Of a stretch of 64,000 nucleotides of DNA, positions 18,033-26,403 are shown in pieces. The notes beneath the pieces are model-generated. The model saw only the letters and a list, made by a program, of their open reading frames with translations. It did not search any database and was not told the DNA's origin. The position numbers were made by a program, and so were the translations under genes. The number at the start of each line of letters is the position of its first letter. The first letter of the stretch is position 1. Origin of the DNA: Labrenzia sp. DG1229 (GTDB lineage Bacteria > Pseudomonadota > Alphaproteobacteria > Rhizobiales > Stappiaceae); contig NZ_KI928940.1 of NCBI RefSeq assembly GCF_000521215.1, positions 377,837 through 441,836 on the forward strand, given 5' to 3'.

Positions 18033-18722
18033 ATGTATTTCTCTTGTCTCAGAGCATCACTAGCATTGACCATCATGGCATCGCTGACTTTGTCAGTCGG
18101 TTCGGCGTCATTGGCGCAAACTGCCTTTGAGGCAAAACCACCCGTCGCACCGGAAGAGGGCGGCCCGAGACGATGGGTTGTTGTCGGGGCAGATGTGCAA
18201 TTGCAGTCCAAACCGTCAAGCGTTGCCGAGGTGATTGTGCTCCTTGGGAAAGGAGACATTCTGTCCAACGATGGATGTCAGGAGGCGGGCCACCAGATGT
18301 GGTGCAATGTGCGTTCATTCCGCGGTGGTCGTGGAGGTTTCGTCGAATTTCAGCACCTTCGGCCGGCGAGGGGGCCAGACGGTATCGTGCCAATGGGCGT
18401 TGATGACAGCAGGCGTCGCGCAGGCAAGCGCGATTTTGACGCGAAAAGCAAGATTGCATGTGCTCAAGAGCGGGGTCAGGCATTGGGAACTTGTGAGGCC
18501 GCGACAGCACAGGGCGACGGCGGCGACGCGACGGTCGTTGTGACGTTTCCCAACGGCTTTCAGAGAAAACTCTACTTCGTTCACGGAGAATTCGTGCGGG
18601 CCAGTTCGACCATGTCGGGTGTGGGTACCGATTTTACCTGGAACCTGACAGACGATCTTTATTCTATTCACGTTGACGGTCAGCGGTTTGAACTGCCACT
18701 TCGGCTGGTTTTCGAAGATTGA
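18033..18722 (+). CDS. Exported protein with SH3-like domain
   Basis: A 229-residue protein with an N-terminal signal peptide (hydrophobic ALTIMASLTLSVGSASLA, cleavage near SLAQ). Residues about 45-110 form a bacterial SH3-like segment (VVGADVQLQSKPSSVAEVIVLLGKGDIL...WCNVRSFRGGRGGFVEFQHLRP). The C-terminal half (FPNGFQRKLYFVHGEFVRAS...TWNLTDDLYSIHVDGQRFELP) is a beta-rich domain seen in other alphaproteobacterial exported proteins. The location is probably periplasmic. No operon partners are present: neighbours on both sides read leftward. Confidence 0.72.
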   Translation: MYFSCLRASLALTIMASLTLSVGSASLAQTAFEAKPPVAPEEGGPRRWVVVGADVQLQSKPSSVAEVIVLLGKGDILSNDGCQEAGHQMWCNVRSFRGGRGGFVEFQHLRPARGPDGIVPMGVDDSRRRAGKRDFDAKSKIACAQERGQALGTCEAATAQGDGGDATVVVTFPNGFQRKLYFVHGEFVRASSTMSGVGTDFTWNLTDDLYSIHVDGQRFELPLRLVFED

Positions 18723-18736
18723 TAAATTCGACAGAT

Positions 18737-18766
18737 CGGTTGCGCCATTGCAAGGTGGCGCAACCG
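18737..18766. terminator. Bidirectional hairpin between convergent genes
   Basis: A perfect 11-bp stem (CGGTTGCGCCA / TGGCGCAACCG) with an eight-base loop lies between the SH3-like gene and the PQQ dehydrogenase gene, which converge. There is no long T-run on either side, so termination may be only partial. Confidence 0.6.
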
Positions 18767-18776
18767 GGTTCTCTGG

Positions 18777-20044
18777 TCAGGGCGTCAATTTGTGGATCAT
18801 GCCCTCGTCAATCGCCGCATAAAGGCTTCCGTCCGGCCCAACCACGAGTGACCGGAACCGGCCAGCTTCCATAGGCAACGTCATTTCCGTCACGTCTATG
18901 ACTTCGGAGCCGTCGTCCGTGAGCTGGAGGACGTCGATACGTTGACCCAGTGGCGTACCACCGAAGCCGATCCCCATGAGACCAACTACCATGGCTCCAT
19001 CCCAGTCACCCCATGCGTCACCTTCAAGAAAGGCGGCAGAGGATGTGCCCTGCGACCAGCCATTGTTGTTCCAGATGGGTGGCATGGCGCTCGGATAGGT
19101 CTCGAAATCGGTCATGGGCATCCAGGATGCGCGCGCGAACCGGTTTTCACCAACCATTTGATTTGGGCTGTAGCCGCAGTAATTGTCCGGACAATCGCCA
19201 CGTCCGGCCATGTTTGGCCTTGGATCCCAGCCTGCGTTTCCGCCGTTCCTGAGGACGGTGATCTCGTCCGAATGCCAGGGTCCGTGTTCAGCGGCAATTG
19301 GCGTGCCCGTTTCCGGATGGAATGCAATGCCCTGAACGTTTCTGTGTCCGTAGGTGTAGGTCCGCTTGTCGAACCCCACCGGCGGCGTGTTTTCAGGCGC
19401 GGCGGTTCCGTCCGTATCGATCCGCAGCACTTTGCTTCCCATCATTGTCGGGCTCTGCGGCACCTGACCATTGTGGGTGTCGCCGGTCGTCAGGTAGAGA
19501 TATCCGTCGCCCGGGTTGAAACGCACCCTCCCACCATTATGAGCTCCCGGGCCACCGAACGGATGGTCCGAGGCTTCATCTTGTACGGGACGTCGTCGAC
19601 GATATCGGTCCGCCCTGACACATTGGAGAAATCATCACTGACCTCCAGGCGCATCAACCTGTTGGTGTGGGGTGTGGAAATGTTGGACGTCGAGTAAACG
19701 TAAATTCGCCGGTTGTTGGCGAAATTCGGATCTATGGCGACGCCCATCATTCCCGCTTGACCTTCACAGAAAAGGTCGTCGGCTGTAGAAGCAAATCCTT
19801 CGGATCCCCCCATACCGAGGAGTGCTTTGGTCTCACCTGAAGGCATCAGGACGGAAAGCCCCTTGCACTTTTCGGTATAGAACATTGTTCCATCATCCAG
19901 GAACGCCATGTCCCAGGGGTTTTCGAGATCTTCCAGCACAAGAGTGTGTTTGAGGCTGGTGGTATTTTGTGCAAATACCGGTGCAGAGAAGACTGTAGCG
20001 CTCAACAGGAGCGTCACAAGACTGGTAGCATTTCCAATTTTCAT
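18777..20044 (-). pseudogene. PQQ-dependent sugar dehydrogenase, frameshifted
   Basis: Two adjacent leftward frames together make a soluble aldose/sorbosone-dehydrogenase-like beta-propeller. The 5' part (start 20044 with GGGAGGATTCA upstream) has a signal peptide ending PVFAQ and blocks ENPWDMAFLDDGTMFYTEKCKG and GMMGVAIDPNFANN. The 3' part continues RVRFNPGDGYLYLTTGDTHNG, YGHRNVQGIAFHPETG, AAEHGP and RFRSLVVGPDGSLYAAID. At about 19570-19577 the frame changes; adding one base there restores the family segment SDHPFGGPGAHNGGR and gives a 422-residue protein. No other lesion is visible, so this is a fresh mutation or a sequencing error. PQQ use is a family inference. The cytochrome c gene just upstream is a likely electron acceptor. 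Confidence 0.85.
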
Positions 20045-20206
20045 TGAATCCTCCCTCTTTGTATGTCGTGCGTGCGGTTGGTCGAACGTTCCGTCCTGCA
20101 CACTTTCAACGCGAAAGAGGTTAGGCCTTTAAGGCGATCGGATCAAATAAATTTACCTAACGTAAGTATTGGTTGAATTGGCTGTAATTCGCCGTTTTTG
20201 ACGAGG

Positions 20207-20524
20207 TCACTCGAAGGTGGTGACGATAAACGTTACGATATTGGATATGTCATCGTCCGAGAGTTTTTTTGCGCGAGGTGCCATCAACGGCGTGTTCGGG
20301 CCGAATTTCTCACCGGCACGATATCTCTCAAGACGGTCGACAAGGTATTCGGCAGGATGTCCGACGAGCTTGGGGTAGCTGGCAAGTCCCTTGGCCGTCG
20401 GCCCGTGGCAGGCTCTGCAGTTCTTTTTGTAAAGCGACTTGCCAATTTCAACATCTTGAGCTGCCGCCTGAGACATTCCGAGCAAAATCGTCAACCAGAT
20501 CACGATGATTGAACCAGTTTTCAT
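20207..20524 (-). CDS. Small periplasmic cytochrome c
   Basis: A 105-residue class I cytochrome c. The signal peptide (IIVIWLTILLGMSQAAAQ) is followed by the haem site CRACH and a distal methionine in NTPLMAPRAKKLSDDDISNIVTFI. The ATG at 20524 has GGGAGAG upstream; an upstream extension of 17 residues is less likely. It lies upstream of the PQQ dehydrogenase gene on the same strand with 162 bases between them, and could accept electrons from it. Confidence 0.9.
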   Translation of the reverse strand: MKTGSIIVIWLTILLGMSQAAAQDVEIGKSLYKKNCRACHGPTAKGLASYPKLVGHPAEYLVDRLERYRAGEKFGPNTPLMAPRAKKLSDDDISNIVTFIVTTFE

Positions 20525-20679
20525 GTCGTGTCTCTCCCAAATCACAACGAAATACGCTAGTCCGAACGAAGGCAAAAAAACAGAATTTTCCAGACCGGCG
20601 AAGACATCAAGTCAACAATGTTCGCAGCAGAGTGACCAGCCTGAAGTGAATTTTGGAAGACGGTGATGCTTCGAAAACA

Positions 20680-22464
20680 CTATTTTGCAGACACAACCTT
20701 GCTTGCAACCACAGGTGCTCCATGTGTTTTCGGAATGGCTTCCTTGAAAACCTGAATGAGTTCCATGTCCTGTTCTTCGATGTCGCTGGTGGGGGTCAGG
20801 GCGAGGTCGGAATAATTGCGCCGGTCCTCGTCGGCCAGCACCCGTTTCATGGCCGGGCGGAACTTCAGAAACAGTCGTGCCCACGATACGGCAACAGAAA
20901 CAGCTTCGATTGCCCGTTTGGGATAAAACACGAGTGGGTTTTCCAGTTTCATCCCTTGGCGACGTTGCGTTCGGTGCTTGCGCCTTACGATTCCACACTC
21001 GAGGGGATGGACCTTTTCGATCAAGATCGCTCCAAGGAAATGGGTCATCGAAGAATAGAGCGCCTTGGTTCGGGCGCCACGCGCCGCATCGCGCCGAAGA
21101 ACCGTCTCGACATGCTCCGGCGTGTAAAACTGTTTCCAGCTGTCTAAATAGACCTTGTCCCATTCCTGATCTGTCATGAGTGGATGATGGGTGACACGGT
21201 GGTTGAGGTCGTATTTGTTGAAGTCCGGATCCATCCAGACACCTTTGGATGCGAGGATCTTGTGGTCCTCCGAACCTGGCAAGGGTGTCAGAAAGAAGAA
21301 CTCGATCAGATCAAGTGGCAGTTCCTTCTTGATGATCTCGATATTGCGCCGGATTTTCTCCGGTGTGTCATCCGGGAAGCCGAGGATGTATCCGGCATAG
21401 GTAATAACGCCTGCGTCCTTCCAGGCCTGAAGCATCTTGCGATACTCCCAGATCTTGTTCTGGCGCTTCTTGGCAGCGGAAAGGGCATCGGGATCGATGT
21501 TTTCCAGACCGATGAAGACCCTCGCACATCCGGCACGTGCGGCCTTTTCGATGAAGCCGGGCAAACGGTAACACAGTGTATCGACCTGCAATGTCAGCTT
21601 GAATTTCAGGCCTTCGTCTTCGCGCAGCCAGATCAGTCGGTCGAGAATGACCTCCCAGTTCCTGTTTCTTGCAAAATCATCGTCGGTAATGAAGAACCGC
21701 CGAATATTCTGCTTGGCATTGGAACGTATGATGGTCTCGATATCATCGGGTGTGCGGAACCGAGATTTCCGCCCCTGGACATTGATGATCGTGCAAAAGG
21801 AACATTGAAACGGGCACCCGCGTCCGGCGTCGAAACTTGTATAGGCGCCCGCCATCTTGCGCACCGCATCAGCGGGCAGGATCGGATGCACAGCTCCTTC
21901 CAGATGAGGCAGGTCCTTCATGAAGTTGTAGAGTGGCTTCAACTCTCCGGACCATGCATCCTGAAGAAGCGCATCCATTCTCCCTTCGGCTTCACCGGCA
22001 TAGATGGTAAGGCCCATTTCCTGGGCTGCGATTATTTCCGGTGTCAGCCCGGGCAGCATTGCGATGCTGCCAGCGGCGTGAAAGCCACCGGCCGCAATCG
22101 GAATACCTGCAGCAATGAATTCCCTGGCGATATCGACGGCCCGGGGGAACTGGTTGGTTTGAACGCCTACCAGCCCGACAAGGCACCCATCCGCTTGCTT
22201 CAGGGACTTGATCAGGCTCTTGATTTCGACCTTCGTGTTTGTTTCGTCGACGACATCTATTTCAATTGAAACATCATCACCGAGCGTTTTTCTTTCGCTG
22301 CAGTCCTTGATGAGACCATAGATCGATGCGAGCGAATTTGAAGGGATCGGTGCCCGCAGCCACTGGATGACGTATCCTTCGTCATCGTAGTGTGAAGGTT
22401 TGATCAAAAGGACTGAAAAGCGCTTGGACATGGAATTCCAGGCTCCGGTCGAAGGTTTGTTCAT
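20680..22464 (-). CDS. B12-binding-domain radical SAM protein
   Basis: A protein of up to 594 residues. Residues 1-170 resemble a cobalamin-binding Rossmann domain (LIGLVGVQTNQFPRAVDIAREFI-like block, then IPIAAGGFHA). The radical SAM core carries the 4Fe-4S cysteines C217, C221 and C224 in GRGCPFQCSFCTI, then FFITDDDFARN and RVFIGLENIDPDALSA. The C-terminal 150 residues are not recognised. Family members include methyltransferases and ring-forming enzymes of lipid, hopanoid and antibiotic pathways; the substrate here cannot be told. No biosynthetic partner is adjacent. Start could be 22464 or the internal ATG at 22431; neither has a strong ribosome site. Confidence 0.82.
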   Translation of the reverse strand: MNKPSTGAWNSMSKRFSVLLIKPSHYDDEGYVIQWLRAPIPSNSLASIYGLIKDCSERKTLGDDVSIEIDVVDETNTKVEIKSLIKSLKQADGCLVGLVGVQTNQFPRAVDIAREFIAAGIPIAAGGFHAAGSIAMLPGLTPEIIAAQEMGLTIYAGEAEGRMDALLQDAWSGELKPLYNFMKDLPHLEGAVHPILPADAVRKMAGAYTSFDAGRGCPFQCSFCTIINVQGRKSRFRTPDDIETIIRSNAKQNIRRFFITDDDFARNRNWEVILDRLIWLREDEGLKFKLTLQVDTLCYRLPGFIEKAARAGCARVFIGLENIDPDALSAAKKRQNKIWEYRKMLQAWKDAGVITYAGYILGFPDDTPEKIRRNIEIIKKELPLDLIEFFFLTPLPGSEDHKILASKGVWMDPDFNKYDLNHRVTHHPLMTDQEWDKVYLDSWKQFYTPEHVETVLRRDAARGARTKALYSSMTHFLGAILIEKVHPLECGIVRRKHRTQRRQGMKLENPLVFYPKRAIEAVSVAVSWARLFLKFRPAMKRVLADEDRRNYSDLALTPTSDIEEQDMELIQVFKEAIPKTHGAPVVASKVVSAK

Positions 22465-22969
22465 CGCGAAGGCGAAAACACCCCGAGACCATCATTCTCG
22501 CGGAACCGTGAAGTTACCGCAAGGGAATTATCTGTGCAGCCGATGAACACGATTACCGGTGCTGCCGACCTGGCAAGAAGCACCGTTCCAGAGTGAAGAC
22601 CAATCTGCTCATTGCTTCCACCCGGTTTGCTGATCTTCAATTGAAGATTTGGGAGCTTCGGGTCTGGATGTCATTTGTCGTTACCTTTGAAACAAAAGCA
22701 TGACACGTGTGTCAGAAGCCGAAGGTCTACCCAGCCGGTCATCGTTCTCTCATTTTTACACTCCGGCACGACGTCTATTGGAAGAGGAAAATAGCATGCA
22801 CGGAAAAGATCTCATTGAAATTAGAGGGTGTTCTCAATATTGAGTACAGATATCTTGTGCATTGCAGTATGATTTATAGTAAAAATTATGCACATATTAT
22901 CAACAGTTGCGTAAGTGTCTGTTGAAAGATTCGATATCAACTAGACATCGAGCAAGTAAAAAAGCAACA

Positions 22970-23357
22970 TAACTCTACTGCTGGTTCGGAACTGATGGCG
23001 GGGTGGCAACCGCATAACGGCCCGATAGGCCAGTAGCCCATGCCGGAGTTGGTGAGCAGTCCGTCACACGGAATGAGCAAACGAACTATTGGATGCCACA
23101 TGGGATGCGCCGGACGCATTCACGTGAAGCGAAGGGCGTCCCGGTAGTCCGGTGAACGGCGGGTTACCCGTATGATCGGCGCGGGTGTGAGGTCGAAAGA
23201 TCTTATGGTCGTGGATCGGAAGTCTCTTCGGAAACTTCGGGTCAGTGTAAAAGCGGAGTGTTTTGACGTGTGGTGAGTGATCAGCACAATTCGTCAAAAG
23301 CAATCTTCCTTTAACGCAGGGGGGCGCTGGTTACGGCCAGCGTCCTTTTTCTTTTTT
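22970..23357 (+). ncRNA. Candidate structured RNA, unknown family
   Basis: The segment changes abruptly from AT-rich to GC-rich, has no long clean frame, and contains several local hairpins (CGGG-TTA-CCCG near 23161-23171; ATGCG-ccgga-CGCAT near 23103-23118). It ends in a textbook Rho-independent terminator at 23322-23357 although no protein gene precedes it in that direction. I do not recognise it as tRNA, tmRNA, RNase P, SRP, 6S or an rRNA piece. The 5' end is a guess. Confidence 0.35.
23322..23357 (+). terminator. Rho-independent terminator
   Basis: Stem GGGCGCTGG / CCAGCGTCC (one G-U pair, six-base loop) followed by TTTTTCTTTTTT. It reads rightward and ends whatever is transcribed from the region to its left. 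Confidence 0.88.
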
Positions 23358-23636
23358 AGGCCTCCAACAACCTTGTCCGATACAAAACTCGCACGGATGC
23401 AAATGCGCAGGTGCTGCGAAACGGCAACGCTGTGACAAGACCGGCCTGGAGACTGGAACCCTGAAAAACGGATCCGGTCCCGAGTTCGCTTGTTTATCGG
23501 GCAAGTGGCCTGACGAACATCGGAGCGGTGAAATAGGGGAAGAAAAAAATCGGGAGGCTTCTGTTGATAAGTTCAACGAGCCGCACCGGCCCATGGATCA
23601 TGGACCGGTGTTGGTGTTCAGGTTTTGATACGGTCG

Positions 23637-23894
23637 TCAGTTGGATTCTGACTTCCTTGACTCTGCAGTCGACTGGCCGACCATGAGAGGTGTGATTTTG
23701 GTCTTGAGAATCATATCAAGTTCTTCAGAACCATCCTCCAGCGACTGAAGTGCCATATCAAGGCAATAGGAGCAGAAGGTGCGCCCATCCTTATCAGCTT
23801 CCTTCTTGGTGTAACGGATCATCCGTTTGATCGCTTCAACCGCCGGTTCCAGCTCTTTAGCAGGGCGATCTGATTTACTGACTGTCTTTGACAT
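23637..23894 (-). CDS. Small conserved-looking hypothetical protein
   Basis: An 85-residue acidic/basic helical protein. It starts MSKTVSKSDRPAKELEPAVEA with GGTGGG upstream, has KRMIRYTKKEADKDGRTFCSYCLDMALQSL in the centre, and no signal or membrane segment. The CSYC pair could bind a metal but there is only one such pair. It is divergent from the SARP-like regulator gene. I do not recognise the family; a link to the RiPP locus is only positional. Confidence 0.55.
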   Translation of the reverse strand: MSKTVSKSDRPAKELEPAVEAIKRMIRYTKKEADKDGRTFCSYCLDMALQSLEDGSEELDMILKTKITPLMVGQSTAESRKSESN

Positions 23895-24074
23895 TCTACT
23901 ACCCACCAGTATTCGATTTACCGTTCGCAGCGATGCTGCCGTAACCATCCACGAGAAGCATGATGTTGCAGCGTGATATTAGCGTGATAAACTGCTGTTG
24001 CAAATCAGGTTGTGCGGCATTCGCGTTAGAGTGTGCAAACTTCTGATAGCGTGCGGTTCAAATACGGGGAATTA

Positions 24075-26060
24075 ATGGCAGTAGCCTCCTGTTTTGCATG
24101 TCTTGGGCGCCCGTTGCTCCTGAGCAGAAATGAAGACCCTGTTGCGGTCAAAACCCGTAAAGCTCTGGCTATCATGGGCTATTTGAGCCGTGTGAATTCC
24201 ATGAGTTCACCCCGGGAAATGCTATCTGACCTGTTGTGGAGCAAGGCCGAACGAACAAAGGCGATGCAGTCGCTCAGGCAGGCCTTGCGCCAATTGAAGA
24301 CGGCAGAAGAAGAGGCCGGCTTCGATGTAGTTCGCGCCTCCACTGGTCACGTGAGGCTTGATCCGGAGACCTTTTCCTCCGATCTGACAAAAGTTCTGAC
24401 GCTTCTGGAAAGGGGACGTGCGGACGACTTTCGCGAGGCGGAGGGCTTGTGGCGCGGAGATTTTCTGGCTGGGTTTGAGGACATAGATCCGGAATTTTCC
24501 GACTGGCTCCAGGTCGAGCGGGAACGGGTGCGGTCAGAAGTTGTGTCGGTTGCCTTCAAGCACCTTGATCAATTCTCCACAGCCGACGGTGGTTTGCAGG
24601 TTGAAGCCGGAGGCCGTTTCCTGCTCAAGATCGATCCGGCCCTTGAGTCGGCGCATCGCATCCTGATCCGCCTTTATCTGAAACTCGGCCAGCGTGAGCG
24701 GGCGGAACAACAGTTCAAGGCCTGCGAAAGGGAAATGCGTCTTCATCTGGATGCGGAACCGGACGAGGAAACTCGATCGCTCTTTGAGGAAAACGAAAAC
24801 TCTGACGCCCTACCCAAGACGAAAAATTTCGAGGATGTATCAAGTTCGATCACAACTAACAACTACGATGAAATCCGACTGCCGGAAATCTCGATTGTTA
24901 CAACGGCATTGTCGGAATTGAGCCTGCTTGATGCACGAAACCTCAAGGACGAGATTGTCGCAGGCCTTTCATCGTTCAGATCCTATGATCTTTACCAAGC
25001 CGAGTATTTTGGAGATGCCAAACTACCGGACGCAACACTTGTGCACGGACATGACCTTGGAAGTTACCTGCTTAGGTTCAGGCACAACGAACGCAACGGA
25101 AAAATTGCAATTCAATATGAGGATCGGACCGACGGGCGAATTATCTTCAACGAGATAGTGGATCTAGGCCAGTGGGAAAGCGTTCAGGCCGCGGCCAGCC
25201 AGACAATTAGCCGAATTCATCTCTTTACGACAGGTAAATTGAGAAATTCGAACAACAGTGCTGCCTTTGCACGCTGGTGTCAGGCGGAAGCACTCATGTG
25301 GGACTTCGACCCGCAATCCGACTTGAAAGCATTGCAGTTGCTGAACGAGTTGGAAGAAAGATACAGCAATTTCTCAATGATCTTTTCAGCCAAGGCCATG
25401 ATCAACTTGAAGCAGTTGACGCACTATCCGATAGAAAACCAGGAACCTGGTTTGGCGATGGATGAAATTCTGTCTTTGAGTGAGCACGCTGTGTTTCTTG
25501 ATCCTTGGCAACCGATGAATCAGCGGGCGTACGGATGGGCGCTAATGCAGTCCAAGATGTCCGATCAGGCCAGAAGGGCTTTTTTGCAGGCAGGACGGTT
25601 GAATTCTGTTGATCCCGCAAATCTGATGTCTGTGGCAGAAGGTCTTGCCTTGTCTGGGGACGTCGAGGAAGCGAAAGATAAAGCGCAACAGGCCATGTCA
25701 CTAGTTACGACCGTGCCCAGGGTGTTTTTTGAGTACTATTCGAACATATTGTTTGCCGCTGAGGATTATGAAGCGTCATTGCAATACATCGAGAAAACAT
25801 CCTTGAAAAACATGTCAGGGTTGACCACACGGATTGCGGCATTGATTTGTGCTGGCAAGGAAGATGAAGCCCTGGAAGTACTGCAGAGATACAACGACCG
25901 GTACGCCAACATGGTGCAAAACACAGGTCTGGGCCAGCAGGACCCCGAGGAATGGGGCAAACAGGTTAACTTCTTTCAGGACCCAAAAACTCGACACAAC
26001 TACGACAAGGGTGTCGACTTAGTGAAGAGGTTTTTCTTCGGAGATCGTGCCTGTTTCTGA
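24075..26060 (+). CDS. SARP-like transcriptional regulator (winged helix + BTAD + TPR)
   Basis: A 661-residue protein. The N-terminus (about 20-100) is an OmpR-like winged helix: AVKTRKALAIMGYLS, SPREMLSDLLW, SLRQALRQLK, FSSDL. Residues about 105-245 match the bacterial transcriptional activator domain (GDFLAGFEDIDPEFSDWLQVERERVR, RFLLKIDPALESAHRILIRLYLKLGQRERAEQQFKACE, LDAEPDEETRSLF). The remaining 400 residues contain helical TPR-like repeats and a segment also seen in SARP/cyclase-type regulators. ATG 24075 has GGGGAATTA upstream; the GTG at 24033 would add 14 residues. Its 3' end overlaps the second precursor gene tail to tail by 42 bases. Such regulators often control specialised metabolism, and I infer it controls the adjacent YcaO locus. 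Confidence 0.82.
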   Translation: MAVASCFACLGRPLLLSRNEDPVAVKTRKALAIMGYLSRVNSMSSPREMLSDLLWSKAERTKAMQSLRQALRQLKTAEEEAGFDVVRASTGHVRLDPETFSSDLTKVLTLLERGRADDFREAEGLWRGDFLAGFEDIDPEFSDWLQVERERVRSEVVSVAFKHLDQFSTADGGLQVEAGGRFLLKIDPALESAHRILIRLYLKLGQRERAEQQFKACEREMRLHLDAEPDEETRSLFEENENSDALPKTKNFEDVSSSITTNNYDEIRLPEISIVTTALSELSLLDARNLKDEIVAGLSSFRSYDLYQAEYFGDAKLPDATLVHGHDLGSYLLRFRHNERNGKIAIQYEDRTDGRIIFNEIVDLGQWESVQAAASQTISRIHLFTTGKLRNSNNSAAFARWCQAEALMWDFDPQSDLKALQLLNELEERYSNFSMIFSAKAMINLKQLTHYPIENQEPGLAMDEILSLSEHAVFLDPWQPMNQRAYGWALMQSKMSDQARRAFLQAGRLNSVDPANLMSVAEGLALSGDVEEAKDKAQQAMSLVTTVPRVFFEYYSNILFAAEDYEASLQYIEKTSLKNMSGLTTRIAALICAGKEDEALEVLQRYNDRYANMVQNTGLGQQDPEEWGKQVNFFQDPKTRHNYDKGVDLVKRFFFGDRACF

Positions 26061-26345
26061 CGGATTTTGTGAGAAAGTTGTAGCCAATGACAGAAGATAT
26101 TCTTTGTTGTATTCCCGTAGGCGTTCCTGATTCAGACGGTAGGGAAGCGCAATGGAGTTGTTGTACTCACCGTCAATCACCGCGAATTCCATTAGACTTG
26201 TAACTTGGCCTGGCAAGCCTAGTTCGGCCAATGCCATCTGCGGATTACTTTTCAGTTTTTCGAACTTGGCTGGGTCAAGTCGGGCATGTGCCAATAGCCG
26301 ACCCAGTGCCGCGACGTTGCGCTGAAAGTAAGGAAAACGTGCCAT
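26019..26345 (-). CDS. Putative second RiPP precursor, NHLP-like leader, no cysteine
   Basis: A 108-residue protein with AAAGGACTGCAAA before the ATG. Residues about 22-70 resemble the nitrile-hydratase-like leader pattern: LDPAKFEKLKSNPQMALAEL, then a hydrophobic strand SLMEFAVIDGEYNNSIALP ending in Pro. The C-terminal 38 residues (LNQERLREYN... FSQNPSETGTISEEKPLH) hold Ser/Thr but no Cys. It follows the first precursor gene after a 13-bp stem-loop. It may be a second substrate, a leader-only carrier or a scaffold. The leader resemblance is weaker than in its neighbour. The stop lies inside the end of the convergent regulator gene. Confidence 0.6.
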   Translation of the reverse strand: MARFPYFQRNVAALGRLLAHARLDPAKFEKLKSNPQMALAELGLPGQVTSLMEFAVIDGEYNNSIALPYRLNQERLREYNKEYLLSLATTFSQNPSETGTISEEKPLH

Positions 26346-26367
26346 TTTGCAGTCCTTTAGTGAGGGA

Positions 26368-26396
26368 CAGCCCAGCAGTATGCTACTGCTGGGCTG
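26368..26396 (-). promoter_or_regulatory. Perfect 13-bp stem-loop between the two precursor genes
   Basis: CAGCCCAGCAGTA and TACTGCTGGGCTG flank a three-base loop. No U-run follows on the leftward strand, so it is more likely an mRNA stabiliser or partial terminator that raises the first precursor transcript relative to the second, as is common after RiPP precursor genes. Confidence 0.75.
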
Positions 26397-26403
26397 TTCA
26401 TGA

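Larger units (their letters stand above)
22465..23636. other. Long region without a protein gene (1172 bases)
   Basis: No convincing coding frame on either strand. It holds an AT-rich left part, with an inverted repeat TGACAC-GT-GTGTCA at 22701-22714 and a 12-bp palindrome CTCAATATTGAG at 22833-22844. A GC-rich, hairpin-rich segment follows at about 22970-23345, ending in a strong terminator. Near the right end a further stem, CACCGG-c-CCATG / CATGG-a-CCGGTG (23584-23610), lies between divergent or ending transcripts. Confidence 0.6.

Noticed and set aside
17017..18033. Long 338-codon leftward frame ending in the SRPBCC domain
   Set aside because: Only its last 129 codons are protein-like. 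The upstream part covers the arsR gene in another frame.
21184..22269. 361-codon rightward frame
   Set aside because: It is antisense to the radical SAM gene, whose cysteine motif is clear.
22970..23345. Group II intron fragment, tmRNA or rRNA piece
   Set aside because: No domain V-like hairpin, no tmRNA tag frame ending in Ala-Ala, and only short chance matches to 23S-like text were seen.
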